Source: Deltaproteobacteria bacterium (lineage in GTDB: Bacteria > Myxococcota_A > UBA796 > CAJQPC01). From it: a stretch of DNA of 64,000 bases. The notes under the pieces were generated by a model. That model searched no databases. It saw nothing but the letters and a program-made list of their open reading frames with translations, and was not told the origin of the DNA. The stretch covers positions 62,001-126,000 of the forward strand of contig JADKFE010000005.1 in the NCBI GenBank assembly GCA_016717595.1. Direction: 5' to 3'. A program made the translations under genes and the position numbers. Below are positions 36,686-44,516 of this stretch, piece by piece (the first letter of the stretch is position 1; every line of letters starts with the position of its first letter).

Positions 36686-37257
36686 CACCCTTCCTTTCCC
36701 GGCAAGAGCCTCGGCTTCGCGCCCATGTGTTCGCCATAGTTGCACAGCTCGTTGAGCGCGGCCTCCTCTGCGCGGATGCGCACAGAGAGCAGCCAGGCGT
36801 TCAGCGTTGAGCTGACGAGCGCCGTGATCCAGGCCCCGTGCAGGAGCGGCAAGGCGCCAAGCTCCAGGATCACCGCGAGGTAGTTCGGGTGGCGCAAGTA
36901 GCGGTAGGGCCCGTCCGTCACCGGGCCCAGGCCGGGCACGACGATCACCCGGGTGTTCCAGCGCGGGCCCAAGGTGCTCACCGCCCAATAGCGCAGCGCC
37001 ATGGTGCCGATGAGGATCACCCCGCAGACCGCGCCCAGGACCGGGGAGAACGCCCGGTCCAACAGCCAGACCTCGGCGGGGGCGGCGATGAGCCCGGCGG
37101 TGTGCAGCGCCGCCATCGCCGGGTAGTGCCCTTGGCCACGCTCCACGCCGCCTCTGGCCTTGGCCCAGGCGGCGTTCTTCGCGCTCAAGCGCAGCTCAAA
37201 CAGGCGCTCCAAGGCGATGAGCCCCACGAGCAGGGTGTAGAGCAGGCGGGTGTCCAT
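36685..37257 (-). CDS. Isoprenylcysteine carboxyl methyltransferase-like membrane methyltransferase (SrsB-like)
   Basis: 190 residues from the ATG at 37257, which overlaps the PKS stop (TGATG). Four to five hydrophobic helices and the ICMT/PEMT signature are visible: WNTRVIVVPGLGPVTDGPYRYLRHPNYLAVILELGALP, with EEAALNELCNYGEHM near the end. These are SAM-dependent integral membrane methyltransferases. In srs-type operons a homologue O-methylates alkylresorcinols, and that role is inferred here from position next to the type III PKS. Confidence 0.88.
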   Translation of the reverse strand: MDTRLLYTLLVGLIALERLFELRLSAKNAAWAKARGGVERGQGHYPAMAALHTAGLIAAPAEVWLLDRAFSPVLGAVCGVILIGTMALRYWAVSTLGPRWNTRVIVVPGLGPVTDGPYRYLRHPNYLAVILELGALPLLHGAWITALVSSTLNAWLLSVRIRAEEAALNELCNYGEHMGAKPRLLPGKEG

Positions 37258-38348
37258 CACCACCTCAACAGCACGAGCTCAGAGCAGAAGCCCGGCCCCA
37301 TCGCGATCATCAGGCCCAGGCTGCCCCGCGCCGGGCGCCGGGTCTCCATCGTGTCCCGCAGCACCATGAGCACTGAAGACGAGGAGAGGTTGCCGACCTC
37401 GCGCAGGGAGCGCCAGGTGAGCTCCAGGGCCTCGGGGCCAAGCTCCAGCACCTCCTCAAAGGACTCCAGCACCTTGGGCCCGCCGGGGTGGCACACCCAG
37501 GAGGAGATGTCTTGGATGTGGAGGCCGTGGCTGGCCAAGAAGCGGTCCACGTCGCCGCGCAGGTGGGCCTTCACCACATCAGGCACCCCGGCGGAGAGCA
37601 CGATGCGGAAGCCACGCTCGGAGATGTCCCAGCCCATGACGTCTTCGCTGTTCGGGTAGAACACCGAACGGGTGGCGATCACCTCTGGGGCGTCTTCGAC
37701 CGCCTGGGCGCCGACGCCCCCGGCCTCGGCCAGCCGCGCGGCGAGGCGCTCGCCAGCGACCACGGCGCAGGCCGCCCCGTCGCCGAAGAGCCCCGAGCTG
37801 ATGAGGTTCGGGATCGACACGTCCTGGCGCTGCATGGTCAACGAGCAGAGCTCGACGGACAACAACAACGCGGCCTCATCGGGGAAGGCGCGCACATAGT
37901 CCGCCGCCCGGGCGATCCCCGCGGCCCCAGCGACGCAGCCCAAGCCGAAGATCGGCACCCGCTTGAGGGCTTCGGGCAGGTGGAGCCGGTTCATCAGCCG
38001 GGCCTCGATCGACGGCGTCGCGAGGCCGGTCACCGTCGTGAAGAAGAACGCGCCGAGCTGCATCGGCGCCACACCGGACCGGGCCAGGGCGTCTAACACC
38101 GCGGCTCCGCCGACCTCCTGCGCCACGCTGATCCAGCGATTGTTGGCGTCGGTGAAGCCGTTTAGGCCGAGGTAGTCCTCCATCGGCAAGGCGAGGTGGC
38201 GTCCGCCGACGAGCACATGGCGGTGAAGCTGCTCTAGCCGTCGTTGGTTGTGCATCGCCCCGGCCCAGTGCTGGGTGAAGGCGGCGATGAGGGTCTCCTG
38301 ATCGTAGTAGTTCGGGGGGAAGGCCCGCCCGACGGCGAGGACACGCAT
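37257..38348 (-). CDS. Type III polyketide synthase
   Basis: 363 residues of the chalcone/stilbene synthase family. The catalytic Cys lies in PIFGLGCVAGAAGIARA, His in SWVCHPGGPKVLE and Asn in REVGNLSSSSVLMV; the C-terminal GPGFCSELVLLRW matches the conserved GFGPG-type loop. Type III enzymes of this bacterial group extend long acyl starters with malonyl-CoA to alkylresorcinols or alkylpyrones. The neighbouring FAAL and ACP suggest direct loading of a fatty acyl starter. First gene of a five-gene operon in which every junction overlaps. Confidence 0.93.
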   Translation of the reverse strand: MRVLAVGRAFPPNYYDQETLIAAFTQHWAGAMHNQRRLEQLHRHVLVGGRHLALPMEDYLGLNGFTDANNRWISVAQEVGGAAVLDALARSGVAPMQLGAFFFTTVTGLATPSIEARLMNRLHLPEALKRVPIFGLGCVAGAAGIARAADYVRAFPDEAALLLSVELCSLTMQRQDVSIPNLISSGLFGDGAACAVVAGERLAARLAEAGGVGAQAVEDAPEVIATRSVFYPNSEDVMGWDISERGFRIVLSAGVPDVVKAHLRGDVDRFLASHGLHIQDISSWVCHPGGPKVLESFEEVLELGPEALELTWRSLREVGNLSSSSVLMVLRDTMETRRPARGSLGLMIAMGPGFCSELVLLRW

Positions 38349-38388
38349 AGCTCTCCATGACTGGCGTAGATCAGGGGATCCGCGCAGT

Positions 38389-38406
38389 TGTGTGGCTTAT
38401 CACACA
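38389..38406. promoter_or_regulatory. CRP/FNR-like palindrome between the PKS and desaturase genes
   Basis: TGTGTG-GCTTAT-CACACA is a perfect inverted repeat. Its core TGTGT-N6-TCACA differs from the CRP consensus TGTGA-N6-TCACA at one position. It lies 41 bases before the PKS start and 91 bases before the desaturase start, so one regulator could control both. The regulator is not in the window. Confidence 0.45.
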
Positions 38407-38496
38407 TCCGTCCGCCCGCGTTGCGCCTCCTGAGATAGATTGGTCGTCTCGGAGGCAACACCCCACGGCTCCGAGCTCGACAGGAGGAGAGCGATC

Positions 38497-39525
38497 ATGG
38501 AGAAGCCACAGAAGCGCCCCGCGTGGATGCGCGAGGTGGTCACCGCCGGAAACGACCTTCACGCGATGAAGAAGGATCCCCTCTGGCACAACATCATCAA
38601 CGGCATCAGCACCTTCGTGCTGGTGCTCGTGTCCATCTTAACGATGATGCTCTCCGCCGCCCTGCCGCCGCTGCTCTACATCCCCATCGCGGGCGTCATC
38701 TTCGGCGTGGTGTACTTCAGCGTGAACGTTCTGGTGATTCACGAATGTAGCCATAATATGTTTGTGCTCAGCGCCGATCGTGAACGCAGCAAACGGCTCA
38801 ACCGGGCCGTGGGGGTGTTCGCGGGCTGGCTCTTCTTCACAGACTACCTCCGCCATTGGGAGAAGGGCCACACCGTCCACCACCTGCGCCCCTGCGAGGC
38901 GGACGACCCCCAAGACCGCTACCCCATCACCGGCTGGGAGCTCTACAGGCGCCTGCTCATCTTGGCGCTCATCCCCCTCTCATTCGTGGCGTTTAACCCC
39001 TCGAAGCAGTACCCCGGCCAGCTCAAGCGCGCGGCCATCGGCCTGGCTGTGTGGGCGCCCATCGTCGCGCTGACCTGGATGACCTTCGGCTGGGTGGTGC
39101 CCGCGGCCCTCGTCGTCGGCTTTCAGGTGGTGTCGATCCTGAACTACCTGAAGAAGGCCCAAGAGCACGGCGGCGGCCTCGCGAACGAGCCCGACCGGCT
39201 CCTGCGCTCCCGCACCTACTTCTACCCCGTGGCCGTGATCTTCTCGCCGTTCAACATCAACTACCACTTTGAGCACCACGCCAACTTCTCCGTGCCCTGG
39301 TACAGCCTCCCCGCGTACCACAAGAAGGCCCGCGAGATCGTGCCCGAGGCCCTGCGCCCCTACTACTTCCACCACCAGTACCTCATGCAGCTCGCCGGTC
39401 AGAAGCCTCTGCCCCCGGCGAACCTGCGGCCCCTGATGGGCGAGGGCCCTGAAGTCGGCGCCCCCAAACGGGAGGAGGACTACGAGGCTGAAGACGCGCT
39501 GGGTGGGGTGCCGGTGACGGCGTGA
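38497..39525 (+). CDS. Membrane fatty acid desaturase
   Basis: 342 residues from the ATG at 38497 with AGGAGG ten bases upstream. Two hydrophobic regions flank the di-iron His boxes HECSHN, HTVHH and HFEHH, the standard arrangement of membrane acyl desaturases and hydroxylases. It would introduce a double bond into acyl lipid in the inner membrane using reduced ferredoxin or a cytochrome. Because it diverges from the type III PKS operon across a shared palindrome, it may supply or modify the acyl chain of that product. Confidence 0.9.
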   Translation: MEKPQKRPAWMREVVTAGNDLHAMKKDPLWHNIINGISTFVLVLVSILTMMLSAALPPLLYIPIAGVIFGVVYFSVNVLVIHECSHNMFVLSADRERSKRLNRAVGVFAGWLFFTDYLRHWEKGHTVHHLRPCEADDPQDRYPITGWELYRRLLILALIPLSFVAFNPSKQYPGQLKRAAIGLAVWAPIVALTWMTFGWVVPAALVVGFQVVSILNYLKKAQEHGGGLANEPDRLLRSRTYFYPVAVIFSPFNINYHFEHHANFSVPWYSLPAYHKKAREIVPEALRPYYFHHQYLMQLAGQKPLPPANLRPLMGEGPEVGAPKREEDYEAEDALGGVPVTA

Positions 39526-39591
39526 GGGCAGCGCCGCTCACCTGGAGGTAGCGCGGTTGTGTGGCGGCGCGGGCGGAGGTAAAGGTGGGGT

Positions 39592-41150
39592 ATGAGCCTC
39601 CCTTCTCTCCCGAAGCGCCCTCGCGCAGAGTCCCTCAAGGTTGAAGACCTCATCTCTGCGGCTGAAGAGGGGAGGCTGCGGGTTCCCGAGTTTCAGCGCC
39701 CGCTGCGCTGGAGCTCAAAGAACGTCGTCGAGCTGTTCGACAGCATCGTCCGTGGCTTCCCGATTGGGAGCCTGCTGCTCTGGAGCAAAGAGCTTCCTGC
39801 GGGTGTGCAGCGGTTTGGGCCGGTGGAGGTGCAGGCACCCGCGCAGCGTGAAGGCCTCCTACTCGTGGATGGTCAACAGCGGGTCACCGCGCTTATCGCG
39901 GCGCTGCGTCACCCGACGAAGAACCCGTGTGGGGGGGTTCATTCGGTGTGGGTGAACCTCAGGGATTACTCCTTTGAGGTGATGCGTACCGCACCTACCG
40001 GGCTAGCTTGGCTGCCGCTGAACGTCATCTGCGATCGGAGGAATCTCGATCAGTGGTCACGCCGTTCCAGGCGGGATGAGCGGAGGAGCTCATCAGCGGG
40101 CGTTCGATCTTGAGAAGATGATCAGAACTACGCGGGCCGGCTACGTGTCGACGCCCCCTTAGACGCGCTCAAGCTGATCTTCTCGCGGGTGAACCACGCG
40201 GGCGTCGCGCTCAAGGAGTCCGAGGTCTTCAACGCGCTCTTTGGCGATGAGGAGGACCAGCCCCTCGCGCGGCTCGCCGAGGAGCTTCATCGGAGCACGG
40301 GCTTTGGCAGGCTCTCCGAGGACTGGCTCTTGCGCTGCGTGCGCGCCGTGCACGATCCCAACCCCCGACGAGAGTTCTCTGAGAAGGAGCGCCCAAACAG
40401 CGCGCTGATCGATCGTGCGATCCAGGCGCTCACCGCGGCCTGTGACTTCATCATCACGGAGGCCGAGATCCCCCACAGCGCCTTGCTCCCGTATCGGGGC
40501 GCCCTCATTGTGCTCGCGCGGATGTTTGATGTACACCCCAAGCTCACACCACGGGATCGTGCGCTGCTCGTGCGCTGGCTGTGGCGCGGCGCGCTCTCGG
40601 GCGTCCACGCGAACACCTCCAACGAGGTGATTCACCGCCAGCTCACGGACATCGGTGAAGATCCTACGGACTCAGTGCAGCGACTCCTAAGGCGGGTGCC
40701 GCGTGAGCATCTCGCGCCGGATCCAATGGCCAACTGGAACGGCGGCGGGGCGAACACGCGGCTCTGCGCGCTCGCTGTGCAGTCGGCTTCTTCGCCAGGA
40801 TCACCCACAAGGCGCTACAGAGCGAGCTTGACGTGCGTGATCTCAGCGAGTTGTTCCCGACGGTCTGCCGCGCGGGTGAGAAGACAATCGCCTCGCGCGT
40901 GTGGAAGGCCAAAAAACACAAGCTGCCCGGTGGGCAGGACTCAGCGTCTCTCTTCGGCGCGCCCGACCCCTACGGGCTCCTGCTCGACGACACGATGATC
41001 TCCGCTTGGGACGCTGGTGATGAGAACGAGTTTCTTCGTCTGCGGGGGCTCGCGCTGAGCGCCGAGCTAGACGAGCTGATCTCGCGTCTCGCCGCGCCGG
41101 GTGAGAACGACCGTCCCGCGATCGCGTACTTGGTGGGCGGTGCGGCTTGA
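39592..41150 (+). pseudogene. Decayed DUF262 (GmrSD/ParB-like nuclease) gene
   Basis: The N-terminal 140 residues are well preserved: VPEFQRPLRWSSKNVVELFD, FPIGSLLLW and the signature LLVDGQQRVTAL (DGQQR at 93-97), typical of DUF262 proteins of type IV restriction and other defence systems. The frame then stops at 40111-40113 after a scrambled stretch, resumes in phase (FSRVNHAGVALKESEVFNAL from about 40176), and shifts near 40775 into FFARITHKALQSELDVRDL, ending at 41150. At least one stop and one frameshift make it non-functional as read. Confidence 0.7.
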
Positions 41151-41796
41151 TTCAGGTCGCGTTCGTGTATGTTCACGAGGTTCTGGTCGGTCACCTGGAG
41201 TTCTTGGGCTTCGACTCAAACGGGAGCCACGGCTACGACCATCGGTTCGTGTTTGACAGCGCTTGGCTCAATGACGCACGGCGTCCAGTGCTCGGGCAGC
41301 AGCTTGAAGACCGTCGCCCCAATCCAATCCTCACCTCGGGCGTTCCGAACTGGTTCGCGCACCTCATCCCCACAGGGACCGTGCGCCGAATGGTCACGAG
41401 GTCCGTGGGCTTGGACGACGACTCTTCAGATCTCGACCTGCTGGTGGCCATCGGCAAGACCTGCCAGGGGCGGTCACGGTTCACCCGGAGCGGCGGGGGA
41501 TGGGCGCCCGAGGCGGCCAGCACCTTCGCCTTTGGGCTGCAGGGGTGCAGATGAAGGCCTCTATCGACGGAAGACGGCGCTTGTGTGCCCGTATGGTGAG
41601 GCGGGCGACTACTCGCGAGGGCAGGGGAGGCGGGGGGGGGGGGGGGGGGGGTGCTGCTGCGACCGTGCGGGCTGGGTGGCAGGAGGGGCCAGCTCTGTGT
41701 TTAGGGTCGGCAGGACGCTCACTGGAAAACTGGGGAGTTATCTACGATCGCGTCCCCAGGCTGTCCCCTGCTTATGACCTCGTGAGCAGTCGTGTT
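41147..41796 (+). pseudogene. Decayed HipA-type kinase gene
   Basis: From a TTG overlapping the DUF262 end, the first 110 residues resemble the HipA N-terminal domain: VYVHEVLVGHLEF, FVFDSAWLND, LIPTGTVRRMVTRSVGLDDDSSDLDLLVAIGKTCQG. After about 41500 the frame breaks repeatedly; pieces such as GVQMKAS and GRRRLC are in other phases. The middle kinase core is missing at a run of 20 G. A C-terminal scrap (LENWGVIYDRVPRLSPAYDLV, 41722-41784) still recalls the HipA phrase KNWSLIY-x-LAPAYDLV. No HipB-like partner is seen. Confidence 0.65.
41632..41651 (+). repeat. Run of 20 consecutive G
   Basis: A homopolymer of 20 G between the broken halves of the HipA gene, flanked by G-rich sequence on the left. 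It is far longer than any other homopolymer in the window. It could be slipped-strand tract growth in a dead gene or an artefact joining two contig ends. Confidence 0.9.
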
Positions 41797-42003
41797 CGGG
41801 TAACGGCCTGCCCTCACCTGGCGGGTCCGCTTGAGGACGCCACACCGCCCGCTGGGACAAGCTCGCCCGGACGAGCCACCGAGCGGTCCGCGTCGCCCGG
41901 CGCGGCGGTCTGGTCCGAGGACCGCCACACGCTCGGCTTCGACGCGCGGGAGGTGGCCATGATCGAGCGCCACCTCCTGCGACTGCCCTCATGGGGCCTA
42001 AGC
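41797..42003. other. Non-coding end of the decayed island
   Basis: About 200 bases between the HipA scrap and the quinone oxidoreductase stop. Frames are open by high GC alone. No recognisable domain, promoter or repeat was found. Confidence 0.4.
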
Positions 42004-42990
42004 TCAGAACGTCACCACCTGCTTGCCCGTCGTCGTGCGGTCGCCCAGGGCGCGCAGGGCGTCGGCGACGCTCTCCACCGACCACGAGGTCGGCGACTCC
42101 GGGGTCATCACGCCGGCCTGCAGAAGCTCGGTGACCTCCGCCATCTCTTCAGCGAAGAGCTCGGGGCGGCCGACGATGAGCTGGGTGATGTGGTAACCGA
42201 TGAACTCGACGGGGCTGAAGATGAGCTTCACGTTGTCGATCTTGGCCGACTCACCGCTCGCGGCGCCGTAGACGACGATGCGGCCATAGCGCCGGGTGAC
42301 GTCCCAGCTCTGGTGTAGGGTCTGGCCGCCGACCATCTCCAGGACGAGGTCAACGCCTTTGCCGTTGGTGATGCGTTTGACCTCGTCCACGAGGCTCTGC
42401 TCGGTGTAGTTGATGCCGTGGTCGAGGCCACGCTCGGCGGCCATGGCGAGCTTCCCGGCGGTGGACGCCGTGCCGATGGTGATCGCGCCGAAGTGTTTGG
42501 CCAGGCGCAGCGCGGCGAGGCCGACGCCCCCGGCGACGGCGTGGATGAGCACGGTCTCCCCGGCTTTGAGGCGGCCGACGGTGCGTAGGCAGCCGTGCGC
42601 GGTGAGCCACTGCACGGGGAAGCTCACGGCCTGGCCGTCCGTCCAGCCTTCAGGCGTAGGGAAGAGCGCGGCGCTGTGCGCGAGGGCGTACTCGGCGAAG
42701 CACTCCTGGCCGAAGCCCATCACCCGAGCGCCCAGAGGCCAGCTCGCGCCTTCACCGGCGGCGACGACCTCTCCGGCGAGCTCAAAGCCCGCGAAGTACG
42801 GGGCCTTGGGGCCGCCGACGTAGAGCCCGAGGGTCTGCATGAGGTCGGCGTAGTTGAGCCCACCCGCGCCCACCTTCACCAGCACCTCGCCGGGGCCAGG
42901 CTGGGGCACCTCACGCTCAACGATCGTGACGGCCTCGGGGCCGGTGAGGGAGGCGACGTGGACAGCGCGCATCGTGGTCGGGACAGACAT
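42004..42990 (-). CDS. NADPH:quinone oxidoreductase (zinc-independent MDR family)
   Basis: 328 residues with GGAG eight bases before the ATG. The N-terminal GroES-like part has GPGEVLVKVGAGGLNYADLMQTLG and FAGFELAGEVVAAGEG. The nucleotide fold has ETVLIHAVAGGVGLAALRLAKHFGA and GVDLVLEMVGGQT. The structural zinc Cys loop of alcohol dehydrogenases is absent, as in quinone oxidoreductases. It probably reduces quinones or enones using NADPH in the cytosol. It stands alone next to the decayed island, downstream of the efflux operon on the same strand. Confidence 0.88.
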   Translation of the reverse strand: MSVPTTMRAVHVASLTGPEAVTIVEREVPQPGPGEVLVKVGAGGLNYADLMQTLGLYVGGPKAPYFAGFELAGEVVAAGEGASWPLGARVMGFGQECFAEYALAHSAALFPTPEGWTDGQAVSFPVQWLTAHGCLRTVGRLKAGETVLIHAVAGGVGLAALRLAKHFGAITIGTASTAGKLAMAAERGLDHGINYTEQSLVDEVKRITNGKGVDLVLEMVGGQTLHQSWDVTRRYGRIVVYGAASGESAKIDNVKLIFSPVEFIGYHITQLIVGRPELFAEEMAEVTELLQAGVMTPESPTSWSVESVADALRALGDRTTTGKQVVTF

Positions 42991-43026
42991 GAGAGGGCTC
43001 CAGGGACAGAGGGGTTCCTCTGCCTA

Positions 43027-43058
43027 TTAGCCCGTGTCTGACCCCAAGTACGGGCTAA
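43027..43058. terminator. Inverted repeat between efflux operon and oxidoreductase
   Basis: TTAGCCCGT and ACGGGCTAA form a nine-base-pair stem with a 14-base loop. On the plus strand it is followed by AATTTTT-like sequence, resembling a Rho-independent terminator for plus-strand transcripts. On the minus strand, where both flanking genes lie, only an A-tract precedes it, so it could instead act as an operator or attenuator of the oxidoreductase. Confidence 0.45.
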
Positions 43059-43076
43059 ATTTTTGAGGCCGCGCCC

Positions 43077-44516
43077 TCACAGCTTCCCCTGCAGCGCCTC
43101 CAACGCCACCACCGCCTTCTGGTAGTCGGCCTTTGTGCGGGCGAGGTTCACCGCGGCCTCATCACGGGTGGAGATCGCCAGGAGCACGTCCTTCTCGATG
43201 GCGCGGCCGGCGTCTTGTTTGGCCTTCTCGGCGGCGAGGGTCTCTTCAGCGAGCTGGAGGTTCAGCGCGGCGAGATCGACCTTTCGGGCGGCGCTCTCCA
43301 CGGTGCGGATGTTCATCGTGACCTGCTGGGCGATGTTGCGCTCGGCGGTCTCGAGGTTGATGTTGGCCTGGGTCAGCGCGGCGGCCTGGCTCATCACGTC
43401 GCCGCGGGCGGCGCGGTTCGCCAAGGGCATCGAGAGGTTGAGGCCGACGCTCTGGCTGGGCAGCTCACGGGCGGCGAGGTCTTTGAATGAGGCGGAGTAG
43501 GTCACCTCGTCGCCTTGGGACGAGTCCTTGAACGACTGTAGGCCATAGCTCGCGTTCACCGAGAGGCTGGGCAAGAGGCCGTGGCGGGCGTTTTGGTAGC
43601 TGCGCTCGGCGTTCTCGGCGGTGATTCGTGCGACATGAAGGCCGGGGTTCGCCGCCATGGCGGCCTCGATGGCCTCGTCCACGGGCACCCGCACGCCGTC
43701 GGGGGCGTCGCTGGGCTCGGTGTCGGCGGAGATCGGCATGCCCAACGGCAGGCCCAGGGTCAAGGCGAGCTGATCCGAGGCCAGCGCATAGGCCGACTCG
43801 GCGTCGATGAGGTTGATCTCGGCCTGGGCCAAGGCGGCGTCTACCCGAGTGCGCTCCACCGGGGCCACCTTGCCCACGTCCAGGAGCGCCTGCACGATGC
43901 GCTGCTCCTCCGTCGCCACCCGCACGGCCTCTTCAGCCACGGTGAGGGTGGCCCCGGCGGCGTAAAGATCCCAATACAGCGTCGCGACGTTGGCCAAGGT
44001 GGTCTGCCGCTGCTGGAGCAGGGTGGCCTCGGCTTGGCTGAGGTTGGACTCGGCGCTGATCACCGAGCGCATGTTGTACGACATCCGCCAGCCCTTGAGG
44101 AGCTGCTGGCTGACGCTCAGGTTCGACGACATGCGCAGGTTGTTGAAGCCCTCCACGGTGCTGCCGAAGATCTCCAGATCGTCGATGGAGGTCTCGGCGC
44201 CGGAGAGCGCGAGATCCCAGCTCGTGCCCGTAGGCGTCATCTGGCTCAGGCCGACGTTCCACGCCACGGTGGACGAGCTGAGCTTGTAGGTGAAGCCGTT
44301 GGAGAAGTTCTTGTCGGTGCTCACCGGCCGGTTGAGCCCGGCGTTGAGCTGCGGATCCCAGCTCGCTTGGGCCGCGAGCAGCCCACCCTTCGCCGCGTCC
44401 CGCTGGGCGGCGGCGAGCTGCAGATCGGGGTTGTTCTGCTCGGCGAGGCGCAGGGCCTCGTCGTAGCTCATGGCCTGGGCGTTGGTGGAGAGCACGAAGA
44501 GGGCGAGAAGGGTCAT
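43077..44516 (-). CDS. TolC-family outer membrane efflux channel
   Basis: 479 residues with a signal peptide (MTLLALFVLSTNAQA). Two internally similar OEP repeats are visible, each with long coiled-coil helices (EALRLAEQNNPDLQLAAAQRDAA; EAAMAANPGLHVARITAENAE) and short beta strands (GLNLSMPLANRAARGD). Such proteins form trimeric outer membrane channels reaching through the periplasm. Its ATG overlaps the stop of the RND gene (ATGA), and it is the last of four genes of the efflux operon. Confidence 0.93.
   Translation of the reverse strand: MTLLALFVLSTNAQAMSYDEALRLAEQNNPDLQLAAAQRDAAKGGLLAAQASWDPQLNAGLNRPVSTDKNFSNGFTYKLSSSTVAWNVGLSQMTPTGTSWDLALSGAETSIDDLEIFGSTVEGFNNLRMSSNLSVSQQLLKGWRMSYNMRSVISAESNLSQAEATLLQQRQTTLANVATLYWDLYAAGATLTVAEEAVRVATEEQRIVQALLDVGKVAPVERTRVDAALAQAEINLIDAESAYALASDQLALTLGLPLGMPISADTEPSDAPDGVRVPVDEAIEAAMAANPGLHVARITAENAERSYQNARHGLLPSLSVNASYGLQSFKDSSQGDEVTYSASFKDLAARELPSQSVGLNLSMPLANRAARGDVMSQAAALTQANINLETAERNIAQQVTMNIRTVESAARKVDLAALNLQLAEETLAAEKAKQDAGRAIEKDVLLAISTRDEAAVNLARTKADYQKAVVALEALQGKL

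Noticed and set aside
40189..40998. A separate 269-residue gene
   Set aside because: Its start lies within the DUF262 pattern and it is in phase with the upstream piece; it is the middle of the broken gene, and its last third is frame-shifted.
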